Shown: positions 1 through 8,152, counted from the first letter of the stretch. The stretch: DNA of 25,229 nt from Antrodiella citrinella (GCA_004802725.1 SGPM01000370.1:1-25229), one strand, 5' to 3'. A program made the numbers and translations. Notes: generated from the letters alone by a model not told the origin.

Positions 1-179
1 TATGTTGTGAGACGCCTGTAGATGGCCGCAGTAGCAGAGCGACTGCAACATTCCAAATCAGTCAGTTTTTGACCAGCTATGAGTTGATAGAGTAGACTTA
101 CGTTCCCATGTGAGGGATTCACAGGATAAAAAGCAGAACAGCAGGTATGGGCACGGTCACACTGAAAGCACCGAGGCAT
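1..179 (-). CDS. Partial Cys/His-rich protein, N-terminus only (runs off left edge)
   Basis: On the minus strand an ATG at 179-177 opens a 26-codon exon (179-102). It ends at a strong GTAAGT donor, and after a 58-nt intron (101-44; or 101-43 inclusive of the final G) ending in TTGCAG the frame continues for 14 codons to the window edge. The 40 visible residues are rich in likely metal ligands: C4-x2-C7, C13, C14, then C29-x-C31-G-H33-x4-H38. This spacing resembles a small zinc-binding module, and a C-x-C-G-H-x4-H pattern is one I associate with N-terminal domains of uncharacterised fungal proteins. That resemblance is from memory, not from a search. The start is uncertain, because other minus-strand splice-like signals exist upstream (up to about 510). 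Function unknown. The ligand pattern preserved exactly across a predicted splice junction is the main argument that this is coding. Confidence 0.38.
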   Translation of the reverse strand, partial: MPRCFQCDRAHTCCSAFYPVNPSHGNVSLLYQLIAGQKLTDLECCSRSATAAIYRRLTT

Positions 180-692
180 GACAAAAAAATCTGAGACCAA
201 ATGGACGCGTCCTGGACGCGATATGAGTGGTAGAAAAGGCGGGAACAGCCGTCAACACGGCCTGTACAACGCAAGGGTTGCGCCAATGATGGGGGGGGAG
301 ATGAGAGGCCAGAATGTTGGGTGAAGATTGCGCAGAGAGAGGAGGGGGTGAAGGGGGTGAGAAGGAAGAGGGCAGCTGAGAGGGCGACGATGAGGATTAA
401 TATCGAAAAAATGGAGTTGGGGCGCGGTGTCGAAGGACGATCCTTGCCTGTCACATTTATCCAAATTGGTCAAGTCGGGGACTGTCGGGCCACGCGACGC
501 ACAGTGGCCCACGCACTGACCATTATGATACCTGTAAGCTGCTGATATTCAGAAATCTGAAGCAGAGGACAACATACAACGTACCTGCACAGATATTGGG
601 CGAAACGATGCAGTTTTTCGGCTGCTGCAGCTTTCTTGGACAGCCTGACAGACGTTTGGTAGCCACATGGACACTATTCTGACGCCTCCGGA

Positions 693-863
693 GTTTTCCG
701 TGGGGGCGAGTGTTTTTGCCACATGGCATCAAGATTTATCTGCCATCAAACATGATTTTGCGCAACTCAAACCGTTTTCTCAGCACCCGGTGCGGTTTTT
801 CCCGGCACCACAGCAGTTTTTCGGTCACCCCCAAGGGTTTTCCTGTCGCACAAACAGTTTTTT
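693..863. repeat. Degenerate 21-bp tandem array of phased T-tracts
   Basis: A G or A followed by four to six T (three in one unit), usually then C, recurs with G positions at about 693, 712, 733, 754, 774, 795, 816, 837 and 857. The spacings are 19, 21, 21, 20, 21, 21, 21 and 20 bp. Typical units read GTTTTCC, GTTTTTGCC, GTTTTCTC, GTTTTTCCC and GTTTTTCGG. Weaker echoes lie upstream near 613 and 654. A period of 21 bp equals two turns of B-DNA, and the T-tracts all face the same side, the arrangement known to give intrinsic curvature. The plus frame is open across the array (667-945) and shows Phe about every seven residues, so a decayed heptad-repeat peptide cannot be excluded. Confidence 0.6.
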
Positions 864-1035
864 ATTTTTGTCCAATGCTGCCCTTCATATACAATTGCCT
901 TTTGAGGTCAAATTTCATTGCAAGAAGCTTACAGTTACCTTATAAGGGTCCTGACTTGTCTTGAGACGTCTTGCGCAACGTAATTTTGTCTTGTAAGCCG
1001 AAACTCTTGTAAGGTCGGCAGGAAATTTCCGACAT

Positions 1036-1131
1036 TATATACTGTCACAGCATCCGTCACACCGTGACACTGCGTCTTTGTCACGACGCTGTGGTCACTC
1101 TCCAGTCAACCTTTCCGACTTTTCCGGTCAC
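1036..1131 (+). promoter_or_regulatory. Rab promoter: TATATA and GTCAC cluster
   Basis: A TATATA lies at 1036-1041, about 165 bp before the Rab ATG. It is followed by GTCAC at 1044, 1056, 1080, 1094 and 1127 and its complement GTGAC at 1064. The 1056-1068 copy forms an inverted pair, GTCAC-ACC-GTGAC. Five copies plus one inverted copy in under 90 bp is well above chance for a pentamer and suggests a factor binding site. GTGAC/GTCAC resembles a bZIP half-site, which is inference only. Confidence 0.4.
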
Positions 1132-1143
1132 TCGAGCTCGCTC

Positions 1144-1218
1144 ATGAAAGTTGTGCTCGACGACGACGACGACGACACTGCGAACAGCATCGACGGCCCC
1201 TGGTATGCGGACGGTTAA
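1144..1218 (+). promoter_or_regulatory. Overlapping uORF with (CGA)6 tract ahead of the Rab gene
   Basis: An ATG at 1144 opens a 24-codon frame that includes six Asp codons in a row, from a CGA trinucleotide run at 1158-1175. It stops at TAA 1216-1218, overlapping the Rab ATG (1205) out of frame. If the transcript starts upstream of 1144, ribosomes beginning here would bypass the Rab start. If transcription starts after 1144 it is irrelevant. The sequence cannot decide between these. Confidence 0.35.
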
Positions 1219-2495
1219 GCTTGTGGTCATAGGTGCATCAGGTGTTGGAAAGACGAGTCTACGAAGTCAGGTGCGTCTGCAAATATCCCGCATAGATGGA
1301 AGCAGTTGTTGATCGGGCGATGATTCTTCTGCAGTATATCTCTGGTCGGTTCACGACGGGCTATCGTGCAACCATAGGAGCAGATTTCATCACGAGGACC
1401 GTCCCTCATCATGCGAATCCCGACGAGTCGGTCACGCTGCAGATATGGGTGCGTCTCTATCAGCGTACTTTCGACTGCGGCGGATCTCACCATGTCGTGT
1501 GCTTGTAGGACACTGCAGGCCAGGAACGCTTCTCCAGTCTATCGTCTGCATTCTTTCGTGGTGCCGACGCTGTATTGCTGATGTTTGATGTGAACCAATT
1601 CAAGACTCTGGAAGCCCTCGCAAAGTGGTGGAACGATTTCAAGGAAAGGGCGCCGGTCTCCGACGAGGAAGTCAACAAGTTCTGCTGTGTATTTGTTGCG
1701 AACAAGATTGATGCACTCGCTGTGGGCGAAGGACGCATAACGGACACTCAAGCCCACCAATTCATTGACGAGCTTATCCCTCCGCTCTCCCATCCCCCAA
1801 CACCTTTGACGCTCCCGGTCATTCAATCACAGATCGAGGTCCCCACACTCATATTGAACGAGGACGTAGCCCTGCCGCCACCAACGGACTCGATAGATAT
1901 AGAGATCACACGACGGAAGCGACAACGTAAATCCGTTTCACGTTCCCGAAGCAGGTCCACCATCTTCCGAGGCGGTACAATCGGCACGATGACCACGACA
2001 CACAGTATATACCACACACCGTCCTCCTCCTTCTTTGACTATTTTGAGTCGGCAAGGACGTCTCCGGTACCCACAGCCTCCCACTACTCTTACTCCGAGT
2101 CCAGATCTCCGTCACATTCCCCCGTTCGTGGTCCTCGCAGGATCCCATCTATGTCATCAGCCTCATCGGTGCCCACAATCACTCCTAGTCTCTTTGTTAG
2201 AGGCCAGACTGATGCGCCCACGGCATGCACCACACCTTCACCAATTCATCCACTCCCAAAACCGCCAGAGCTCCAGCCCAAGTTGTTCTTCACATCCGCA
2301 AAGACGGGGGAGGGCGTGGCGGAAGTGTTTGAGTACGTTGCGCAACGAGTTGTCACACGATGGGAATATGAAGAGGCGGTGGAGGCTCAGATGCTGCATA
2401 TGCGGGACGCCAGTGTGGACGATGCGATCCGGCTGAGGTCGGACGCATCGTCCTGGCTGTCTTTGTCCAAATCGTCTTCCTGTTGTGCTTCATGA
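1205..2495 (+). CDS. Rab7-like small GTPase with a long Ser/Pro/Arg-rich insertion
   Basis: Three exons (1205-1270, 1335-1448, 1509-2495; introns 64 and 60 nt) give 388 residues. All five GTPase motifs are visible: P-loop GASGVGKTS (10-18), switch I YRATIGADF (32-40), WDTAGQERF (60-68), NKID (125-128) and TSAK (322-325). ATIGADF and TLQIWDTAGQERF are closest to Rab7/Ypt7, the vacuolar/late-endosomal Rab. The tail ends in CCAS, giving two Cys for geranylgeranylation, so it should act on a membrane. The oddity is between NKID and SAK: about 194 residues instead of about 26, an insertion of roughly 165 rich in Ser, Pro, Thr and Arg with RKRQRK and SRSRSRS runs. No good splice donor or acceptor pair would remove it. 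It is therefore a divergent Rab7-related protein rather than certainly the Ypt7 orthologue. The ATG is directly before the first beta strand, as in Rabs. Confidence 0.9.
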
Positions 2496-2859
2496 CGTTG
2501 GTGTCGGTATGTCTCCTTCATTGCTCTCTATCAGGGTGTACGATGGACTTTGGCATTGGTATTATTTGTGCCGCACTCTCCTTTCTGATTGGTCCACCAT
2601 ATAACTCACACTCACTCGTCTGTTCTCCTTCGCTATTTCTACCTTCTTGTTTGCTTCATCTCATCTCTGTCCTTCCTTATCTTCTATCTACTATCTAGTA
2701 ACTCCCGCCATCCATGGACCTTGCATATATATCATAGCAAATACCCGTCCGTATTCATGTACAACATTATCTATCCTCGGATCGTTACTATGCACATCAT
2801 CATGGAGTATCGTATATTTTGGGACTTCTAGACGCGGTAATCCTCCTTGTTTATTCATG
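2496..2859. other. Shared 3' intergenic region of convergent genes
   Basis: The 364 bp between the convergent Rab and cytosine deaminase stop codons is pyrimidine-rich on the plus strand at 2570-2700 and otherwise AT-rich, with no recognisable exon. It should hold both 3' UTRs and poly(A) sites. Confidence 0.55.
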
Positions 2860-3609
2860 TCAAGATGCCCTCGCACTCGTCTCTTTGCTTCCGCCAACAT
2901 CTTCGTCCCATTCCTAACGATTATAATCAAGTACGCAAGAGTCAGACAGTTCAGTACCATTGCGAGTTCGCTGTGCGTACCTCTGGATGATAACGAATGA
3001 ACTCCCGCATCAACTCCTTGCATCTTTGGTTGTCCAACACTACCACTTCGACTCCCCTGCTTCGGAGCAAGTCTTCCTCGCCTTTGAAGTTCGTATTCTC
3101 CCCGATCACGACACGAGGGATACCGTAAAGCAGGATGGCTCCTGTGCACATACTACATGGGCTGTCATGGTACGCGAACATCAATACAATCAGCTACGGA
3201 CTTTGATACCACTTATGCACATAAGACGCGAACCTCAACGTTGTAAACTGAAATTCAATTTGAAATTCAGATATTGAACGATGATCGATCCCAATCAATA
3301 CAGTGCGGCGCACGAACGTACCATCGTAGCCTTCTTATACACTTCCGGAGCCAACCTCCCCGCTTTTTCGAGTGCGTCCATCTCAGCATGCAAAATCGCA
3401 GAAGACTTCTGCAACCGTTGATTCCGACCATGTCCATGAATATAGATCCTCCCGCTTGCAGGGACCTCCTCTGTACCAACATCCGGGTCAAGAGGAGAAA
3501 TGAGGGCCGAGCCAATGGGAATGCCGCCTTCCCTTCTGCCCAATTCTGCTTGGATGAGGGCGACACTCAGGCCTTGAACATCAAAGTTGGCGGACTGCGT
3601 GTCGAACAT
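2860..3609 (-). CDS. FCY1: Cytosine deaminase (yeast Fcy1 type)
   Basis: Hydrolyses cytosine to uracil and ammonia in pyrimidine salvage; also the enzyme that activates 5-fluorocytosine. Four exons read 3609-3322, 3247-3234, 3161-2981 and 2913-2860 (introns 74, 72 and 67 nt), giving 178 residues; yeast Fcy1 has about 158. Visible landmarks are REGGIPIGSAL (26-36), H74-A-E76 (zinc ligand and catalytic Glu), TTLSPCSMCTGA with zinc ligands C103 and C106, YGIPRVVIGEN, and the C-terminal E-W-D-E-D-V-G that matches the WFEDIGE end of yeast. Exon 2 is only 14 nt and encodes F-T-T-L plus two bases of Ser. It was placed because its splice sites, phase and peptide all restore the conserved TTLSPC. The start is the ATG at 3609, just before the conserved domain; the open frame upstream runs through a tRNA and is not used. 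The N-terminal part carries about 15 extra residues in a loop near 38-55. Confidence 0.92.
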
Positions 3610-3628
3610 GGTAGTGAGGGACGATAAG

Positions 3629-3637
3629 AAAAAGAAA
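3629..3637 (-). terminator. Pol III terminator of tRNA-Asp
   Basis: Immediately after the tRNA 3' end the minus strand reads TTTCTTTTT, ending in a run of five T (3633-3629), the usual RNA polymerase III stop. It lies only 20 bp before the FCY1 start codon, so FCY1 5' sequence and tRNA terminator overlap. Confidence 0.7.
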
Positions 3638-3721
3638 CTCCCTGGCGGGGAGTCGAACCCCGCTTTCGCGCGCACCACAAGAAATGACAGGCGCGTGTAC
3701 TAACCGATATACTACCAGGGA
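3638..3721 (-). tRNA. tRNA-Asp (GTC) with a 12-nt intron
   Basis: The 84-nt minus-strand gene folds as a tRNA: acceptor stem TCCCTGG/CCAGGGA with discriminator G, box A TAGTATATCGG, anticodon stem CGCGC/GCGCG, four-base variable loop AAAG, and T arm CGGGG-TTCGACT-CCCCG. The anticodon loop is CTGTCAC, with anticodon GTC, once 12 nt (3684-3673, TTTCTTGTGGTG) are removed after position 37, the canonical place for nuclear tRNA introns. The spliced length is 72 nt, like yeast tRNA-Asp. No CCA is encoded, as expected in eukaryotes. It points the same way as FCY1, whose ATG is 28 bp beyond its end. Confidence 0.93.
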
Positions 3722-3765
3722 GATGAAAACAGAGGGGCTCTGTGCACTATACCCATCTCGCGTCA

Positions 3766-4032
3766 ATGCTCACCCAAGCAAGACAACTCTTCGCGTTTTC
3801 AGAACAGCTTGTCGATGCCAAGGCCAAGCTTTGCTACGAGCCTGCGGTAAGTGCGCGAGACTACGTGAACCTGTGTGAGGATGAAGTTGGGGAAATGCCC
3901 TCACTGGGCAGTCCTGGCTATAGGGTCGTCAATATTCGGCTTTTGAAGGGTTGGTCCCTCGAAGAGGTTCTCCGCAGGACCATCTTGGAGAAGACCGTGT
4001 CGGGCGGCCACAACGAGCTTGAACTCGCCTGA
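3766..4032 (+). CDS. Small hypothetical ORF, 88 aa
   Basis: An intact frame from ATG 3766 to TGA 4032 gives 88 residues with a fairly normal composition (AFSEQLVDAKAKLCYEP, then LLKGWSLEEVLRRTILEK, both helix-like). I do not recognise it. It starts 44 bp from the tRNA-Asp, reading away from it. A GTAAGT at 3847 inside the frame could be a splice donor, so the true structure may differ, or it may be a relic exon of a lost gene. No signal peptide or membrane segment is seen. Confidence 0.25.
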   Translation: MLTQARQLFAFSEQLVDAKAKLCYEPAVSARDYVNLCEDEVGEMPSLGSPGYRVVNIRLLKGWSLEEVLRRTILEKTVSGGHNELELA

Positions 4033-5112
4033 GGGAAGCCACTAGGAACCCACAATCAACTGAAGGTGAATGGCTGGAAGATCAGGCGTATTCTTCACAA
4101 GTGAACTTGATCGAGTTCGCCCCTTCATTTGCGGTCGTAAACAGGAGACGACACAGTAAGAAAGCAGGGTCAGAGCGCATACAGATACCGAAGAAGTAGA
4201 ACTCACTAACGGCCCTCTGAAAAAATACGCAGCCCGGGCTCAGCCACGGTTAAGAAAGCTCTTGAAAGATGGGTCTTTGAGGCGAGGCGTGCTCACCGCC
4301 ACATATTGCAAACTTTCATATATCAGTCCTTGGGTCAGGGGAAGAGGAAATGGGGATACTTACTGACGACTTCGGAGAGATCTCTTGATGTCAATGCGGC
4401 TGCCCCTTGGACCAACGACCAAGTCATGTGTATGCCGGCATGTCGAGTGTTTGAGATCGCTTGCCTGCAGGTAATCGGGTTCCCATGTGATAAAACTGTC
4501 CAATCGAGGATATATTAGTGGACCATGGGTACATTAGAACAATGGATTCGACGTACAAGATGAGGCATCAGTACGAAGTAAGATACATAGTGCTTCCGAT
4601 TTGCAGGTGAACAGGATTTCTACCGTAGACAGTAGCATGCTACCACACTCGACGGTTGGTTTTGTCAGAAGTCGGTTCTCGAATTATTGAGACCGGGTGC
4701 TCATCAGTACGACCACTTGCGTTGAGCGTTAGCGGATAGATACGCACACGGAGTTTGAGTGAGTGTCAAAACGAAATTGAATGTGACAATTGACGACGCA
4801 CTGCACTGAAGAATGGGCTCGCTCCTAATTGCTTGGACGTGGCCACACGAAACTGCACTCTGCAATCTAAAGTTCGGCACAGGAATGAACTTCGCACGAC
4901 ACACCCTGATATGCCGTCCAGCCCGATGCTCATGAGGACAGACAGCTGACCGCAGAAACGACACGCCAACATCTGCGAAGATATCTAGGGCTGACCGCAT
5001 GGTCATGATGGGTAAATTGGAGGAACATCTGTGGGTATTCGCTGGAGTGTCGTTTGACAAGGTTATAACAGAGTTCGCAGATATGATGCAGGACATATGG
5101 CATATATAGCGT
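4033..5112. other. Intergenic, no recognisable gene
   Basis: About 1.08 kb with stops in all frames and no open frame carrying a known motif. The longest minus-strand frame (4704-5096) is low complexity in function terms, and its 3' neighbour is the GDT1 stop codon at 5113, so the last few hundred bases are likely GDT1 3' UTR. Confidence 0.45.
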
Positions 5113-6046
5113 TCATGAGTTGTAAGAGAAATCCGTTACGTCTATGTCGATGGAAATAGATGCTTCGTATAGGTAGATGATACCGAAAATGAGGAACAGA
5201 GCGCTGCCCGCAAGCGTTACTGTGAGAGTTCGAATCAGCCAAAGACCACCACGACATGTCAACGGCCACGCACCATGTTTCACGGAGATTTTTGTGGACA
5301 CGTAGCGGCCCCCGACAACCGCAAGTGCTGTGCAGCATGCATGACCTATAATTGTTCCTAACGCGACCACATAAACATTCTGGATCATCAACATGAGCCA
5401 GCAGTCCCGGAATATGTCTGCACGAGTCGCTCACGTGTGCTGCGCCAAGCGCGATGGTAGAAATCTGACTTCGGTCGCCCCATTCCCCGAGGAACGTCAG
5501 AATGAAGGCCTGCACGAACACGGGACCCAACAGAAGACTGCAAAAATTCCGCGCACCCTCGGTTAGACTCGCAGATTGACCACCCGACTGCGAGCTTCTT
5601 CTCGAATGCCCAGGGCGCGGAGAAGTTCCCTCACCCGCTTCCAGTGCTTCCAACGGAATAGAGTCGTGACCCGCCTCATCTCCCTCTATTTCCTCCTGCG
5701 CTTCCTTCATCTCTTCCTGAATTTTCTCATTCCCGGAGGGCATATCCCGACCTTCCTGAAGCATCTTCCCCCCAAACACCAGGAACAGAACAGCTGCGGA
5801 GATCTGGGTCCACTTCTTCGGTATCAGGGTAGGCAGGAGATGCCCCAGCTCGGCTGACAGGATGGACATGACCACTAGCGAGCCAAAAGCACCTGCAAAG
5901 ACGACCATGCGCGGATGCCGCATCGCCAGGATGGCTGCAATGAGGAATGTCTTGTCTCCGATCTCGGAGAAGATTATCATGACGAAAGATTGCACAAGGG
6001 CTTGCAAGTTTGTGTCCTCTGCCAGGAGGGTTTCATTGGAGGCCAT
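5113..6046 (-). CDS. GDT1: GDT1-family Golgi Mn2+/Ca2+ transporter (UPF0016/TMEM165 family)
   Basis: Three exons (6046-5435, 5379-5274, 5219-5113; introns 55 and 54 nt) encode 274 residues. The family signature E-x-G-D-[KR]-[TS] appears twice, as SEIGDKT (27-33) and GEWGDRS (187-193), each in a hydrophobic segment of one half of this duplicated transporter. The halves are joined by a charged loop (about 105-165: EEMKEAQEEIEGDE, then Ser-rich). Exon 2 gives VYVVALGTIIGHACCTALAV and exon 3 ALFLIFGIIYLYEA, the usual last helix. Yeast Gdt1 and human TMEM165 are Golgi Mn2+/Ca2+ transporters supporting glycosylation; here location is inferred. There is no obvious cleavable signal peptide, and the N-terminus is shorter than in some relatives. 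TATATA lies at 6076-6081, 30 bp upstream of the ATG on this strand. Confidence 0.93.
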
Positions 6047-6580
6047 TCGAATGCTAGATGAATATTAAGAGGGTGTATATAGAATACTGAAAGAGTAATA
6101 TGTGAATCAATAACAAAAATATAACGATAAAAACAAGAAAGTCACCTTCCAATAGGCCCTGGTAGTGTATGTAACTGACGAAGGTGCCAGTGGTTCAACA
6201 GCCAGCGCTAGACAACTGCGGATGAAACAGGCGCTTGTTTGCCGCCACGTCGTGTTCACGTGACTTTCACGTAGAATGAACTTGGTCAAGTTGGCAGTTT
6301 GCGGGTCAATCTTTAGTTATGTGAATTGCTGTGAACAACCTTAAGCTTCATGAATGTATCGTCGACTGTCGCTCTACATGGATTGCTGCAGGAAATTTTG
6401 TATGCCCATCTCAAAGATACTTGATCAGCGCGACACTGTGGCCCGGGAGATCTAAACATAAGTGGTAGTAACGGTGCTACGTGGTAAGTGTACAAATGCA
6501 TCCGTCTCTTCGCCGATCTCTCAGCGTACATGAATTGCATATCAGTGCTGTACAGTTGGCCAGATGTGAATCTCCTTCCT

Positions 6581-8152
6581 TTACAGCTCCCAGACACTTC
6601 CGGTCTCAGCATGCAATCTCTGAAAGACCGGAATCAATGAGTCAAGCTATTAGAAGCATTGAGCGGAGCTAACATACCGCCGGGTCAATTTTAAAGGACG
6701 TCACAGTCTGGAGCACTGCCACAGCACACCAATCTTCGAGTGTCTGAACTTGTTCGGGAGTAATAAAGTCCCGCGAACCACGAGCCGCAAATACCATTTG
6801 TGCAGCAGCAGCACGGATCTTTGGTTGCGGTATGAGAACATGACCATCTGGAGCAGAGGTGGAAACATCCGGTGGTACGGCTTGACTGGCTTGATGCGTT
6901 AGGAGATGCGGTTCGGATATGTTTAAACTTGCTGGTCGATCGGTGATGGGGGAAGTGGCGACCTGTTGAGGACGTTCATGAGCAGGCCAACTTGCCGCAA
7001 GGTGAAAAAGATGGAATGTTTCCATCTTCAGGAGGAAGGCAGAGTCGTGTATCAGCATCTGAGATGACTTTGACATGGCGGTCGTAGAGACGTACCTCGA
7101 AGGTAGCCAGATCAACATAAGAGGCTTTAAGCTTATCTATGATATCTGCGTTGTGGTCCGGGAAAGACGTAATCCTGCCCTGGGAAGAATAAAAGCTTTT
7201 GGCCGATTAGTGACGAACGTTTCCCCAGGAAAGCTGCCGACCTATCTGTAGAAGCATTCAGAGTTCCAGACACGATGTCTGAATGAATTGAGGTTTGGCG
7301 AGAGCTTTCAAAAGACGCTACGAGCTGGAAGAAAATCATTGCATCGGTATACCGTACGATGATAGTCGAATCACATGTGATCTAACGGGACCCACAGCAA
7401 GAGATAGCTCGGAGTCGGCGTGAACCTAGCGAATGATACACATCAAAATTTACACATTGAGTGACCGTTATACATACCAGCTTACTGACTCTATACGGAG
7501 GTGCATTGTTGGTGCTACCGTTGGAAAAATCGAAGTCGTAATTTCTAGTTACTGCGATACTCGCCTTGGGAATGACCACGGCGCCAACGCTGACATCTAT
7601 AAGGGAACCACAAGATCCTAACCTTTCAAAGCCATGGTCGTCGTCAGAATATGAACAGGGACGTAGGACGATGCAGCTGGTTATTGACCTTACTACGACC
7701 AAATCCCCGTTGAGGGACTCTCGCGCCTCCCGGATAAAGAAGTCCATGTTCGGGCTTCCCATCCCAATACTAACTATAGACACAGGGACACCTTTGAACC
7801 GCCCCGTGATCGTCATAAAGCCACGTTCGGTGTTCAGAATGAACGGTTTCGGAGTCGAGTCTAGATATGTCGCAATTCGTTCCGCACGAGACGGTGAACC
7901 AACCGTGATCTGGTGACAACAGAATCAGCTCAGCGCACATCTCTTCAACACAGCGCGAACACGTTCAGATAACAAGCTAGGAACGCTAGAAGACCCACAA
8001 TTCGGTTAGCAACTTCTCCTGCCTTGATACCGAGATGATAAACTCGTCCATCGAGCGTCCGAGGAAAATCTATTGAGTCAACCGATGAATTGCAAGTCTA
8101 AATGAATGAATTGATAAAATAACCTACTAGCATCAACAATGAGGTTCTTCAT
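6581..8152 (-). CDS. Uridine phosphorylase
   Basis: Uridine plus phosphate gives uracil plus ribose-1-phosphate (pyrimidine salvage, cytosol). Nine exons: 8152-8128, 8069-7999, 7909-7689, 7622-7478, 7425-7396, 7324-7242, 7195-7096, 7025-6678, 6619-6581; 353 residues. Matches to the nucleoside phosphorylase family: YHLGIKAGEVANRI (19-32), ITVGSPSRAERIA (33-45, phosphate site), FKGVPVSIVSIGMGSPN, RLGSCGSL (106-113), SSQGR (195-199) and FEMETFHL (224-231). Gln197-x-Arg199 corresponds to the uracil-binding Q-x-R of E. coli Udp and E225-M-E227 to its ribose-binding E-M-E, which favours uridine over purine nucleosides. It is about 100 residues longer than E. coli Udp (253), much of it a Pro/Ser-rich linker after the EME helix (about 238-295). 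The first exon is 25 nt and exon 5 is 30 nt. Exon 7 was placed at 7195 because only that acceptor restores the SFYSSQGR motif in frame. Confidence 0.88.

Larger units (their letters stand above)
180..1204. other. Intergenic region, probably shared by two diverging genes
   Basis: No convincing complete gene is seen between the leftward gene and the Rab GTPase. Open frames on the minus strand (119-454 and 252-512) lack a good ATG or family match, though one encodes a hydrophobic stretch. The stretch contains G-rich tracts near 290-365, the 21-bp phased T-tract series (about 693-863), a TATATA at 1036-1041 and a GTCAC-rich segment (1044-1131), so it is best read as a bidirectional promoter region. 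Confidence 0.5.

Noticed and set aside
667..945. 92-codon plus frame over the 21-bp array as a real protein
   Set aside because: The heptad Phe pattern follows directly from the DNA repeat; no family match, no splice context, and the same periodicity continues in another frame upstream.
2035..2436. 133-codon plus frame inside the Rab gene
   Set aside because: Shadow frame of the Ser/Pro-rich insertion; the Rab frame is continuous to the SAK motif and the CCAS tail.
3610..3678. In-frame N-terminal extension of FCY1 upstream of 3609
   Set aside because: It is translated from the tRNA-Asp gene and its terminator; the conserved domain starts after ATG 3609.
5063..5434. C-terminal extension of the first GDT1 frame reading through the intron
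   Set aside because: It loses the conserved second half; splicing at 5434-5380 restores NVYVVALGTIIGH and the last helix.
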